Notes under the pieces: model-generated
Seen by the model: only the letters and a program-made list of their open reading frames with translations
Database searches by the model: none
What the model was told of the DNA's origin: nothing
Shown here: piece after piece, positions 42,528-52,246 of the stretch
Layout: every line of letters begins with the position of its first letter
Numbering within the stretch: the first letter of the stretch is position 1
Program-made: the position numbers and the translations under genes
Source: an uncultured Coprococcus sp.
GTDB taxonomy: Bacteria; Bacillota; Clostridia; Lachnospirales; Lachnospiraceae
DNA: 64,000 bases
Assembly (NCBI GenBank): GCA_934277375.1
Contig: CAKQTZ010000003.1
Span: 310,001 to 374,000 of the forward strand
Direction: 5' to 3'

Positions 42528-45251
42528 TTACTCTCTGTTCTTCAGCACCTCGGCCGGCACGATCTTGTTCAGTCTGCCAACCAGAACTCTGTTGATTATG
42601 AAGTACAGAACAATTATTCCGCCGTAGAGCACAGCCCAGAGCCATGGGGCAAATGTCAGCTTGACACCGCAGTTTACATTTGACACCAGAGAAGGATACA
42701 CTGCACTCATTATGAGCTTTGCAAGTGGCAGACATATGGCTGCTCCGATTGCGATTATGAAGAAATTGCCATCCAGATATAGCTTTCTAATCTCCTTCGT
42801 CCTGAAACCAAACACCTTTATCAATGAAATTGAGAATGCTGATCTGTCAATCATGACCTTCATCATCAAATACATTACCACTACGAATATAAGTGTCGAG
42901 ATAATAACTATCATAACAACCATACTTCTCATCTGATCTGCAAATATTCCGGCAGCCGACTCTATATCGGCCTTTGTTGTGGTTGCGTAAAGTCTTGCAG
43001 GATCAACCCCCAGGTCCTTGTCTGCAAATACTACATTGTACTCATCACTTCCAGCTCCGAACAGCTCCCTTGCATCATCTATAGTCATGAAAACATAAAA
43101 CGCCGGAGTATACTGTGTCACACTGTCCACTGTAAAACCATAATCTATATCATTTTCCTCGTCGTGGAGCACGATTTCGTCACCCACACCATAACCATAT
43201 TTCTCAGCAAATGATGATGATATGGCAACTCTGTTCTTGCCATCCTTAAGGTCAACATCAAAATACTTAGTATTCTTTGAAAGTCCAAGAACTGTCACAT
43301 CCCAGTTGTAACCGTATATCTCTTTCTTCAAAGTCTTAGCATACGCTGCCTCACCGCCCTCTGGAGGATTCTCTGTAGGATATTTGTATGTATACATATA
43401 TTCATAATGGGTATCCTCCACATTCTGCTTCTTGACCTTTGAACAAAAAGTTGCAGTGTTAAGACTCAACATCAGGCATATGAGGGCTATGAACATTCCG
43501 ATCACAACGGTCAATCCTGTTCTCATCTCTCTGAGCATCTGTCTGACTCTGAATCTTCCGACAAATCCCATGTCTCCGAGATTTACATTACTGCCCTTTG
43601 GCTGCTTGACCTCATTTTTTATGAGTGAAAGAGCCGTCTGTGAGAGCTTCTTTCTGATAACAAAGTAGTTCACAACTATCGCTGCCAGCGGAGGCATCAC
43701 GATACCGTACACTATAAGAATCGGCGGAATCTTTTCATCCATAGCCGGAATCGAATAATACGCATATGCATCTGCCATCTGAACAGGGATTCCTACATTA
43801 CTTATTCCGATCAGGAAACCGATTATGCCTGCAACTGTTGTGACTATGACCGGAAGTGTAAGGTAGTGCATCATGAGATCTCTTCTCTTGACACCCAGGG
43901 CATATAGCGCACCTATGACGCTGCTCTCCTTCTCTATTCCATGTACAACGAATACCGATATGACATATGTGAACAGGAGCATGAGAAGCACTCCGAAGAA
44001 ATATCCCGCCTGTACATTGATCTGCTGATCGTCAGCGGCTCCGCCTGTTCTCGGGTTGTCATCACTTGTCACAAATGATGTGATATTGGCAAGGTCTGTG
44101 TCATAATCCTTGAGGAATGAATCAGTCTCTTTCTTGAGTTCTGCCATGCCATCAGCAAGCTCATCAGAGCCATCCTTTGCATCCATAGCTCCATCTGTGT
44201 ATTCCTTTATACCGTCCTTGAATGCCTTGATGCTGTCAATATCGCTCATGGCACTCTTGACACTCATTGCCACGATCCCGCCCTGACTATCGGCAATCTT
44301 AGACATCTCGTCATTGTAATTATCCTCTGTGAGCTCTGTATCCAAACCATACGCTGAGAGAGATGACGACGCCTGTTCAAGGTATGCGTCAAACAGCTCC
44401 TGTGCCGCATTGTTTAGCTTTCTGTTGTTGTCAGTGAGTTCTCCGAGTCCATCTGCAAGCTCATTTGCACCTGACTTAAGTTCCTTTATGCCATCCTTGA
44501 AATCATTTATAGCTGCACCAGTTCTATCCCAGTATTCCTGGAAATACTCATCATCTATTCTGTCTGTATCGACCTTAATGTCCCCAAGAGCATCCTTCAC
44601 ATCATCACAGGTGGTCTTACCCTTAAGTCTGAACGCATACAGATAAGTCTCCGTCTTGACACTCTCGCCTGTCGAATGAAGTTTCTCATATGCGTTCTCT
44701 GTGACAAATACTGTTCCGAACACCTTGCTGTCAACTACAGTATCTGACATCTCCTTGAAAAGAGCATTGTAATCAGGGGATGTTCCTATTCCTGTCACCT
44801 TGAAGTCATTTCCTGCTATCTGTATCATATCTCCAACCGACACATCATTTACCTGGCTGAATCTCTTCTCAACAACTATCTCATCATCAGCCTCTGCAAG
44901 TCTTCCCTCATCGCACTCCACAAGATCTATATTCTTCCTGTTAGTAAATACCCTGAGAGTCTTGCCATCCATGACATCATAGTCCTCGTAGAACATCTTC
45001 TCGACCTCTGCGCCAGCATCCTCAAGCTGTGAGATCTCATCATCACTCAGCGGAACAAACACTGAAAACTGTCCGTCCTCTATCTTATTTGCCTTGTCAT
45101 GTGCCTCACCGTTATCAATGATAGTTGCTCCTGCACCTATGAGTGAGACAACAACATACATACCTATAATGATAAGAAATGCAAGTGCTATGTATCTGAA
45201 CAGATTCTCCTTCAGATCCCTCAGAACCCTTTTTCTCAAAACCTTCTGCAT
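42528..45251 (-). CDS. ABC transporter permease, FtsX/MacB type
   Basis: 907 residues. One N-terminal membrane helix, a large extracytoplasmic domain with a coiled-coil stretch (about 255-400: DFKDGIKELKSGANELADGL, DGAMDAKDGSDELADGM), then three-helix FtsX modules near 410-520 and 815-890. Such long permeases pair with a MacB-like ATPase and export or sense peptides and lipids using mechanical coupling rather than acting as importers. One base separates it from the ATPase stop, so they form a complex. Confidence 0.9.
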   Translation of the reverse strand: MQKVLRKRVLRDLKENLFRYIALAFLIIIGMYVVVSLIGAGATIIDNGEAHDKANKIEDGQFSVFVPLSDDEISQLEDAGAEVEKMFYEDYDVMDGKTLRVFTNRKNIDLVECDEGRLAEADDEIVVEKRFSQVNDVSVGDMIQIAGNDFKVTGIGTSPDYNALFKEMSDTVVDSKVFGTVFVTENAYEKLHSTGESVKTETYLYAFRLKGKTTCDDVKDALGDIKVDTDRIDDEYFQEYWDRTGAAINDFKDGIKELKSGANELADGLGELTDNNRKLNNAAQELFDAYLEQASSSLSAYGLDTELTEDNYNDEMSKIADSQGGIVAMSVKSAMSDIDSIKAFKDGIKEYTDGAMDAKDGSDELADGMAELKKETDSFLKDYDTDLANITSFVTSDDNPRTGGAADDQQINVQAGYFFGVLLMLLFTYVISVFVVHGIEKESSVIGALYALGVKRRDLMMHYLTLPVIVTTVAGIIGFLIGISNVGIPVQMADAYAYYSIPAMDEKIPPILIVYGIVMPPLAAIVVNYFVIRKKLSQTALSLIKNEVKQPKGSNVNLGDMGFVGRFRVRQMLREMRTGLTVVIGMFIALICLMLSLNTATFCSKVKKQNVEDTHYEYMYTYKYPTENPPEGGEAAYAKTLKKEIYGYNWDVTVLGLSKNTKYFDVDLKDGKNRVAISSSFAEKYGYGVGDEIVLHDEENDIDYGFTVDSVTQYTPAFYVFMTIDDARELFGAGSDEYNVVFADKDLGVDPARLYATTTKADIESAAGIFADQMRSMVVMIVIISTLIFVVVMYLMMKVMIDRSAFSISLIKVFGFRTKEIRKLYLDGNFFIIAIGAAICLPLAKLIMSAVYPSLVSNVNCGVKLTFAPWLWAVLYGGIIVLYFIINRVLVGRLNKIVPAEVLKNRE

Positions 45252-45252
45252 A

Positions 45253-45954
45253 TTACAAATCCTCCAATTCTGACGCTGGAACTCTCACTTCGTTCTCATA
45301 CTCCTTGCTAATAAGACCATCCTTTATGAAGATGACCTTGTGCACCATTTTCTTGATGGAATTGTTATGTGTTACTATCAGCATGGTCGTTCCATACTTC
45401 GCATTTATTTCCTCGAGAAGAACAAGAATATCTCTTGATGTCTTGGAGTCAAGTGCGCCTGTCGGTTCATCACAGAGAAGGAGTTTTGGATTTTTTACCA
45501 GAGCTCTCGCTATAGCACATCTCTGCTGCTGTCCACCTGAGAGCTGTGAAGGGAACTTGTTCTGATGCTCCGTAAGTCCCAGTGTCTCGATCAGGTCATC
45601 CATAGGAAGCGGATCATCGGTCAGATACTCACATACCTGTATGTTCTCTCTCACTGTGAGGTTTGGAACCAGATTGTAGAACTGAAATATGAATCCCAGA
45701 TTATCTCGTCTGTAATCTGAAAGCTGGTCGCTTGTCATGCCAAATATCTCTGTGCCGTCAACCTTTATCGAACCCGAATCCATATTGTCAAGACCACCTA
45801 TACAGTTGAGTAGTGTTGACTTACCTGAACCTGACGTTCCCTGTATAACACACATCTGTCCTTTTTCAACACCTGTGTTTATACCTTTAAGCACCTGCAC
45901 ATAGCTTCCACCCTCTCCATAGCTCTTCTTTACTTCTGACACTTCCACGTACAT
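45253..45954 (-). CDS. ABC transporter ATP-binding protein, MacB type
   Basis: 233 residues. Walker A GTSGSGKST near 41, Q-loop in FIFQFYNLVPNLTV, signature LSGGQQQR, Walker B LLLCDEPTGALD, H-loop VTHN. The pattern is LolD/MacB-like. AAAGGAGG precedes the ATG. Its upstream region carries a degenerate copy of the TetR operator, tying its expression to the adjacent regulator. Confidence 0.94.
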   Translation of the reverse strand: MYVEVSEVKKSYGEGGSYVQVLKGINTGVEKGQMCVIQGTSGSGKSTLLNCIGGLDNMDSGSIKVDGTEIFGMTSDQLSDYRRDNLGFIFQFYNLVPNLTVRENIQVCEYLTDDPLPMDDLIETLGLTEHQNKFPSQLSGGQQQRCAIARALVKNPKLLLCDEPTGALDSKTSRDILVLLEEINAKYGTTMLIVTHNNSIKKMVHKVIFIKDGLISKEYENEVRVPASELEDL

Positions 45955-46036
45955 AATTTTTCCTCCTTTATGATATCCTCGTTGTTCTCTTTTTCATTTA
46001 CTTTTTTTAGCCAGCCATTACACTTTAGCAGCTATT

Positions 46037-46050
46037 CAAATGTTCATTTG
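46037..46050. promoter_or_regulatory. second palindrome upstream of the exporter operon
   Basis: CAAATG-TT-CATTTG, perfect 6-base arms, directly beside the degenerate TetR site at 46054. Could be an operator for another regulator or a half of a composite site. Confidence 0.35.
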
Positions 46051-46053
46051 CAT

Positions 46054-46070
46054 ACATAACACCGTTATGG
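46054..46070. promoter_or_regulatory. degenerate TetR operator upstream of the exporter operon
   Basis: ACATAACACCGTTATGG matches the two 17-base operators before the tetR gene at 15 of 17 positions of ACATAACGCCGTTATGT and keeps the CATAAC...GTTATG arms. It lies about 100 bases before the ATPase start. Confidence 0.65.
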
Positions 46071-46085
46071 TTCAGGCCTTTTTTT

Positions 46086-46112
46086 AGGTCTTCCCTGTAA
46101 TTCGGAAGACCT
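46086..46112 (-). other. hairpin between tetR and the exporter operon
   Basis: 9-bp perfect stem AGGTCTTCC / GGAAGACCT with a 9-base loop. On the minus strand it is followed by a run of A, not U, so it is not an ordinary terminator of tetR. It may shape the exporter mRNA leader. Confidence 0.4.
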
Positions 46113-46193
46113 GTAATAAGACATAATGGAAAATGGATTCCCCTGTACCACATTTTTCATTTTATTGTTTCAATTTTCTATTCCGGTCAAATC

Positions 46194-46835
46194 TTATTCT
46201 GGATCCTGCCACGGCTTAACCAGGCCGTACCAGCCTGAGATCAGATATTTCATACCAGTCTGAACAAACTTCTGGGCATCCTCTTCATTGTCAATATGTG
46301 TCACCATGAATATAAACATATCAATCTGTGAATGAGACATCCAATGTACCACATTCCTATCAACCATCGGTGTTCCATAAGCCCTGCACATCGCCTCACA
46401 TATAAATGCGTTGTGTGCATCCATCTGATCCACCATGTTGTCCGGCATGCTCTCCATGCTGGATCCCTGTGACTTCGTAAGAACAAGAAGCACTTCTTCT
46501 CTGTGCATATAAAGCTCATGCACTATGTTCCTGGCCGACTCAAAATCACTATCATCATTGTGGTCGGATGCCATGCCGTTGTTCATCTCGTCCACCTCAA
46601 CGGAGAAATGCTCGGTTAACACAGCATTGAGTCTGTCCATCATGTGTCCCACAACATTGCAGAACAGATCGTCCTTATCCTTAAAAAAGAAATATAGAGC
46701 TCCGGTTGTCACTCCTGCCTTCTGACATATATTTCTGAGTGACGCCCCCATAAATCCCTTATCCATGAACTCTTCCTTGGCACACTTTAGAAGTTCTTTC
46801 CTCGTCTCGCTGTCATGTTGTATTTTCTTAGTCAT
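46194..46835 (-). CDS. TetR-family transcriptional regulator
   Basis: 213 residues from the ATG at 46835. The N-terminal DNA-binding domain (ETRKELLKCAKEEFMDKGF, SLRNICQKAGVTTGALYFFFKDKDDLF) is typical; the C-terminal ligand domain is divergent. Two palindromic operators overlap its own promoter, and a third lies before the downstream ABC genes, so it should repress both itself and the exporter until a ligand binds. Confidence 0.92.
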   Translation of the reverse strand: MTKKIQHDSETRKELLKCAKEEFMDKGFMGASLRNICQKAGVTTGALYFFFKDKDDLFCNVVGHMMDRLNAVLTEHFSVEVDEMNNGMASDHNDDSDFESARNIVHELYMHREEVLLVLTKSQGSSMESMPDNMVDQMDAHNAFICEAMCRAYGTPMVDRNVVHWMSHSQIDMFIFMVTHIDNEEDAQKFVQTGMKYLISGWYGLVKPWQDPE

Positions 46836-46860
46836 AAACCTCACCCATTTAATTATAATA

Positions 46861-46895
46861 ACATAACGGCGTTATGTAACATAACGCCGTTATGT
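46861..46895. promoter_or_regulatory. tandem TetR operators
   Basis: Two 17-base palindromes, ACATAACGGCGTTATGT (46861-46877) and ACATAACGCCGTTATGT (46879-46895), one base apart. Each is the reverse complement of the other at the centre. The second overlaps the -10 of the tetR promoter. Confidence 0.88.
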
Positions 46896-46920
46896 TAAAT
46901 CACATTGACTATTTTGTCAA
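46892..46920 (-). promoter_or_regulatory. tetR promoter
   Basis: Consensus TTGACA and TAACAT on the minus strand, spacer 17. The -10 lies inside the first operator met by polymerase. Confidence 0.75.
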
Positions 46921-46925
46921 CTATT

Positions 46926-48197
46926 TTATTTCTTATACATATCGCTATAAATCCTGTCTATAGTCTCATCACGGCTCAATTTATCATACAGATAATAATC
47001 AGAATCTGATTTAAATGATCCGTACACATTCTCCGATTCCAATATTGGAGCCATAACCGACAATCTGTCTCTGTTTTTTTCCCTCATGTCATCTGCCTGG
47101 ACCTCATACCCCGTCAGCACATCATGATCCTTTAGAATTTCAAACGCCGAACTGCTGATCGGAACACCCTTTTCTGTTCCCTGTCTTAAAGCCATCTCCT
47201 CACCGTTCAACAGATAATTCAACAGCTTTGCGGCCGCTTCTGGGTGTTCAGTATTATTACTTATTGCATACATTGTTGCAGGTTTTACAAACCAGCCTAA
47301 AGATTTTGCACCAGGCTCACATATGTATTCACCTACTTTTACATCATATCCATTTTCCTTCAAAGGATCACAATATCCTCCTGCATCACTTACCCACGCA
47401 AGAGTGCCGCCAACCTCACCGCTGGCAAAAGAATTCCTGTTAAATGAATCTACAGACATTAAGACTTTTTTATCAAGTAGTTCCTTATAAAAATCCAACA
47501 TGACACCTATCTGTTCCTTATTCAGATTCAATGTGCCATCAGATTTGACCGGATCATTTCCGGTTGTCTGTATATAATGTGAAAGCAACATAAAAAATAA
47601 TGATTTTTTAGTCATGCCCAGAGGATATACCCCATCTTTGCTCATGATTCTGGCTGCATCAAACAAGTCATCCCATGTTCTGGGAATACCAAGTCCATAT
47701 GAATTCCATAGAGTCTCATTATAATAAAAGGTTTCCGTATTGAACGCAATCGGAATAGCATTTAATCTTCCATTTTTTGTTCCAAAGGCAAGCTCTTCTT
47801 TAGTATAATTTTCGAAAGCAATATAATCCGAAAGCGCATTAAGATCATAAAAACCAGATCCGTCAGAAGAATATGTATCAAGCCAGCCATAATTTATGAG
47901 CATAACATCCGGAGTCTCCTGTGATTTCATATATATATGCTGTCTTTTCTCATATCCATTCCACACACCATATTTGCATTTGACGTTTATTTCCGGATTT
48001 TCTTTTTCAAATATATCAACAGCATCCAGTGTGTACTGGTTTCTACTATCATCGCCCCACCAGGAATATTCTATAGTTATCGTATCCCCGACAGCCGTAT
48101 CTTGTTTTTGTTCTCCACAACCACAAAATACAAAAAGCATAAAAAGCATCAGCAAAACCGATAATCCTCTTTTGTGATTTTTAATTATATGTTTCAT
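46926..48197 (-). CDS. extracellular solute-binding lipoprotein, family 1
   Basis: 423 residues from the ATG at 48197 (GAGG eight bases upstream). Signal peptide with lipobox (LFMLFVFCGCGEQ), then a carbohydrate-type binding protein: ITIEYSWWGDDSRNQY, NETLWNSYGLGIPRTWDDLF, GGTLAWVSDAG. No ABC permease or ATPase is adjacent; the gene 15 bases upstream encodes a membrane GGDEF protein. The pair suggests a sensing partnership, or an importer whose other parts lie elsewhere. Confidence 0.9.
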   Translation of the reverse strand: MKHIIKNHKRGLSVLLMLFMLFVFCGCGEQKQDTAVGDTITIEYSWWGDDSRNQYTLDAVDIFEKENPEINVKCKYGVWNGYEKRQHIYMKSQETPDVMLINYGWLDTYSSDGSGFYDLNALSDYIAFENYTKEELAFGTKNGRLNAIPIAFNTETFYYNETLWNSYGLGIPRTWDDLFDAARIMSKDGVYPLGMTKKSLFFMLLSHYIQTTGNDPVKSDGTLNLNKEQIGVMLDFYKELLDKKVLMSVDSFNRNSFASGEVGGTLAWVSDAGGYCDPLKENGYDVKVGEYICEPGAKSLGWFVKPATMYAISNNTEHPEAAAKLLNYLLNGEEMALRQGTEKGVPISSSAFEILKDHDVLTGYEVQADDMREKNRDRLSVMAPILESENVYGSFKSDSDYYLYDKLSRDETIDRIYSDMYKK

Positions 48198-48212
48198 CTG
48201 CTTCACCTCTGA

Positions 48213-49706
48213 TCAGTCCTGATTTTCAATAAACCAGCTATACTGACTTTTTCCGTTTCTCTTTGATTTATACAAAGCAGTATCAGCCTTCTTCATCATG
48301 CTTTCATAATCAGATGAGTTCTCTCCGTCTACGATGTAAACACCTGCTGATAACGAAAGATTACATTCCGTATATTGTTCTGCAACCGTTCTGGCAAAAT
48401 CCTCAGCCAACAGTCTCAGCTCAAATTTCATTTTCTTTCTAACACTTTCCAAAGTCCATCCATTAAACTTCCTGTATACTGCAAACTCATCACCACCTAC
48501 GCGTCCGATCACAGAGTCTGCACCAAGCATTTTTGTGAAGAGTTCAGCAGTTTTAGACAGAACAACATCACCTTCTCCATGACCCAGAGTATCATTTACC
48601 TTTTTAAAATTGTCCATATCTATCATGATAAAAACATGGGTGACAGTTTCAGACTTTTCCTCAAGACAGGATCCAACAACTTCTCCAAACGAAGCTTTAT
48701 TCATAATTCCTGTAAGCTGGTCATATTCAGCCTTTTGCTTTAATTCTTTAATAGCTCCGGAAACAGGTGTGTATATTCTTTTCAATACAATAATTCCTGT
48801 CACAACAACCAATAAAGCCAATACGAGAGTTGCTACAAGTGAATACAATATCAATCTTCCAACTTCTTTGAATATCTCAGATTCACCTATGTAAGACACT
48901 ACTCTCCAGCCATTTGAACATTGTGCTACGGAAATAACATATCCATCAGAATTTGTCTGATATTCGAAGTCGTCATTTTTCTTTGAAAGATTTACTTCAA
49001 TTTTTTTCCCAACACTTTTTGCATTATTTGAATACATAACTTCCTCGGAATCATTTATAAGACATACCCTCATATCCTTGAGTTCATGGCTTAAATTCAC
49101 CACCGAACTTAGTTCCCTGCTATAAAAAGAAGTTACGATCACAGCATTTTCATTAAGTTTCTTGACGTAGAAAAGCCTGTCTGGGCTGTTTAAATAATCA
49201 AAAAACCAACCGGACATTGTCTTCTCGTCATTTATATGTTCAGTAAAATATGTATATATTCCTCCATCTGGAAAAGCCTGAAGTGTTGTGTTGGAAATCC
49301 ATCCCACGCTCTTATCATTGGAATATACAACACCAAAATCTGTAAAATTATCAAACACACCAAGGTCACTTATCCTATTCTGAATCGCCGCTTCCTGCTG
49401 TATTCTGGTAAATTCATCCAGACTATCATCTGTGGCGTCATACTCACACAGCTGATCATCGGAGAAAAAAAGAGCCACCGTATCTTCTATACCGACAAGA
49501 TAATTGTCGACGTTATATTCAAGCTGTTGGTTGTTAGACGATATCAGATTCACTATCTTGCTTTTCATATTATCAACTGCCTGTTTTGTTATGATAAAAG
49601 ATATCATACCTGCCGTGACAACGACAGCAGCCAGGAAGATGATAGCGAATCTCCTCCTGGCTCTGCTTATCTCATATTCAGTTCTGTTCCTGCTGTTTAC
49701 TGACAT
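48213..49706 (-). CDS. membrane diguanylate cyclase (GGDEF)
   Basis: 497 residues: membrane helix at about 18-40, extracytoplasmic sensor domain of about 240 residues, membrane helix at about 288-312, then a GGDEF domain from about 335. The active site reads GRVGGDEFAVY near 400, unchanged, so it should make cyclic di-GMP. The inhibitory I-site RxxD is replaced by LGAD, so product feedback is probably lost. Cotranscribed with the binding protein 15 bases downstream. Confidence 0.9.
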   Translation of the reverse strand: MSVNSRNRTEYEISRARRRFAIIFLAAVVVTAGMISFIITKQAVDNMKSKIVNLISSNNQQLEYNVDNYLVGIEDTVALFFSDDQLCEYDATDDSLDEFTRIQQEAAIQNRISDLGVFDNFTDFGVVYSNDKSVGWISNTTLQAFPDGGIYTYFTEHINDEKTMSGWFFDYLNSPDRLFYVKKLNENAVIVTSFYSRELSSVVNLSHELKDMRVCLINDSEEVMYSNNAKSVGKKIEVNLSKKNDDFEYQTNSDGYVISVAQCSNGWRVVSYIGESEIFKEVGRLILYSLVATLVLALLVVVTGIIVLKRIYTPVSGAIKELKQKAEYDQLTGIMNKASFGEVVGSCLEEKSETVTHVFIMIDMDNFKKVNDTLGHGEGDVVLSKTAELFTKMLGADSVIGRVGGDEFAVYRKFNGWTLESVRKKMKFELRLLAEDFARTVAEQYTECNLSLSAGVYIVDGENSSDYESMMKKADTALYKSKRNGKSQYSWFIENQD

Positions 49707-49765
49707 AGCTTAGTTCCCCCATGTTTTACACATACTACTATATAACAACTATATCATGCAAATTG

Positions 49766-52246
49766 TCAATTCTTTTTCTTTCTATATGAATTACGTGACT
49801 TATACGCAAATATCCATATTGCACTCATTCCCCCAAGTCCAGCTATACTCACCAGCAATCCTGGCCAGAATAATGGATATTTGAACTTTATATTTGTCTC
49901 ACCCATTCCGACACACAACATATTATTTTCATCCACTATCTCCGAATCAGATACAAATATATCCTGATATGCAAGTGTGGTGTTTATCACAGCTCCTGCT
50001 TCAATACCCGCCGGAATATCACTTACCGTTATCACCATTTTGTCATCCGTTATCTCCTTGCTTATAGGAATCAGTATTCTTTCCGGAAGCTTCTCCGGAC
50101 TCACGCCAAGAATATCTTCAACTATTTTTTCTGCGCCGCTGTCTCCTGTCACACTGTAATAATACAGAAGATTCAATCCCACATATTTGATATTCTGACT
50201 GTCCTCGTCAGAGGCTGCAAATGCCAGCTGTTCCATCTCGTACGTGAACGTACCGGTCACATTCATGGAGCCTGTTATATACCCGGTATTCCACTCTGAC
50301 ATATCATCAGGGAATACAGTCGTAGATATCTGCTCACCGTCATAAGTAAGCATAGGATAACTGGACTTTAAAGATACAGACATGTCAGTAACTCCCAGAA
50401 ATACATGCTGTCTTGTTGCGCTGTCCGCAGGAACATGTGTCATGTCTATGACAACATTTACACCGGCATCCGCAAGAATCCTTACCATATTCTCCGCATT
50501 CTGTCTGTTGTCATATGTGAATCCCGTCAGGATGACAGTGCTGTATTTTTTCAGTTCATCCACGGAATAATCCTCTATATTTGAGGACATTCCAGCCTTA
50601 AATACAGGAAACGCAAGAGTTATCCCATATGCATAATCACCTATGGCAATGCCATCATACTGTGTGACAACTCCGAACTCATCCGGGCTGTCAAGCTTAA
50701 ACAGGCATACTCTGTCCGATTCATATATCAATGTGTAGCCACTCTTTTCAGCGCTTGCTGTTACATCCTGCAGAGTCTTGCCCTTCGCCCCAATATACGT
50801 TCTGTCTATGGCAACAGTGTCATCTCCCAGCTCGACGGACCTGTCAAACAGATAATCATACTGCTCGTTCTCCAGTGCCTGATTGAGCAACATTATGTTG
50901 TCCGCAGTAGCCGCTCCCTGCCAAGCCCAGCCAAATGTATAGGACACCCCTCCATCTGTGCACAATCCGTAGGATGGATATGAACCGAGACTTGACAGAT
51001 CCATGAGTGATGCCCTCTGTGTTGTATTATCTCTCAAAAGGTCTGAAACCGCCACACCGTCATCATTTGCCGGAACATCATATCTCTCAAATGTAAATGA
51101 TGGTATCGCATCTATCACAAGTATAAGCAACGCCACGATCACAAACGGCTTTCTAAGCCGGTTCCACTCTATGAGGGACAGGAAGAAAAAGCCATATGCT
51201 ATAACTGTAAATCTTGTCATCCAGAGAGCCTGACTCATCGGCATCTTGCGAAGTATAGGAAGGACATCAGGTGTAGTGAGCACAAGTATGACCAGTGCCA
51301 GAACAAATCCCGACTTTTTCCTGTTATCCGCCAGCAGGATCCCTGCCACAGATAGCAGAACAACCGATATTCCAAAATAAAATGCACCTGTATCTCCATT
51401 TAAACGATTTAATGGATTGAGCGACGACGAAAGATCTGACATCCACATTGTCATGACATCTGACGCAGCCTCAGAATCCATAGACGATATTCCCCCAGAA
51501 AGTGATGGCACTAGCCACACTCCCATGGTGAGTATGCCGCATATCATCGTGAGCAGGATTATCACCTGCCGTCTTATCCCCATTTTCCTGTGATGGTCAA
51601 ATAACAGAAACAGGAATGTACCAATCCCTATCATGGCTATCATCATGATATGGGTAACGGTTATCATCATTGTAAATATAAGTATCCCGGCAAGAGCCCA
51701 CTTCTTCTCCTCCCTGAGATAAACCCAGATAAAATATATGAGATATGGAAGCAGGAAGGATACAACCATTCGAGGCATATTGCCCTCATCGATATACATT
51801 CTCGCATTTTCAGGCATGAAAAACCACAGCATGGCAAGTGCCGTTCCAAATACAGGTCTGCCGATTCTTCTGCCTATGAACAGGAATGCCAGTCCACCAA
51901 AAAAAATATACACACCGAACAAAAGGTAATATGCATTTATAACATTTCCCCCTGTAAAATACATGAGAAATGCTGTTATATAATAGGATAATGGCGGCCA
52001 GTATCTGTATAGCTGGATACCGTTATACCAGGTCTCATCATACAAAGGGTACAACTTTCCCCGTTTCATCGCCTTGTAAAGATACTCCGACTTGTACAGA
52101 TGTCCCCACACATCATTGCCGGAAGGTTCTGGTACAACGCTCTTAAAATGCACGACCCCGATCACCGCCAGAACTGCAAGAATTACCACGCCTATGACAA
52201 AATATATATTAAGTTTTCTCCTGCTGAGTGTATCCTTTTCTGTCAT
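49766..52246 (-). CDS. 6-pyruvoyl-tetrahydropterin synthase-related membrane protein (XrtG operon)
   Basis: 826 residues. About twelve membrane helices in the first 400 residues (the PF10131 'PTPS-related' membrane family, GT-C-like in layout: WGHLYKSEYLYKAMKRGKLYPLYDE with acidic residues after helix 1), then an extracytoplasmic C-terminal half and one last membrane helix before a Lys-rich end. The family is a regular companion of exosortase G; a role in glycan transfer or export at the membrane is inference. Its ATG overlaps the stop of the small PTPS-like gene (ATGA). Confidence 0.85.
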   Translation of the reverse strand: MTEKDTLSRRKLNIYFVIGVVILAVLAVIGVVHFKSVVPEPSGNDVWGHLYKSEYLYKAMKRGKLYPLYDETWYNGIQLYRYWPPLSYYITAFLMYFTGGNVINAYYLLFGVYIFFGGLAFLFIGRRIGRPVFGTALAMLWFFMPENARMYIDEGNMPRMVVSFLLPYLIYFIWVYLREEKKWALAGILIFTMMITVTHIMMIAMIGIGTFLFLLFDHHRKMGIRRQVIILLTMICGILTMGVWLVPSLSGGISSMDSEAASDVMTMWMSDLSSSLNPLNRLNGDTGAFYFGISVVLLSVAGILLADNRKKSGFVLALVILVLTTPDVLPILRKMPMSQALWMTRFTVIAYGFFFLSLIEWNRLRKPFVIVALLILVIDAIPSFTFERYDVPANDDGVAVSDLLRDNTTQRASLMDLSSLGSYPSYGLCTDGGVSYTFGWAWQGAATADNIMLLNQALENEQYDYLFDRSVELGDDTVAIDRTYIGAKGKTLQDVTASAEKSGYTLIYESDRVCLFKLDSPDEFGVVTQYDGIAIGDYAYGITLAFPVFKAGMSSNIEDYSVDELKKYSTVILTGFTYDNRQNAENMVRILADAGVNVVIDMTHVPADSATRQHVFLGVTDMSVSLKSSYPMLTYDGEQISTTVFPDDMSEWNTGYITGSMNVTGTFTYEMEQLAFAASDEDSQNIKYVGLNLLYYYSVTGDSGAEKIVEDILGVSPEKLPERILIPISKEITDDKMVITVSDIPAGIEAGAVINTTLAYQDIFVSDSEIVDENNMLCVGMGETNIKFKYPLFWPGLLVSIAGLGGMSAIWIFAYKSRNSYRKKKN

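Noticed and set aside
46086..46112. Terminator of the tetR gene
   Set aside because: The stem is good, but on the transcribed minus strand it is followed by A residues instead of U.
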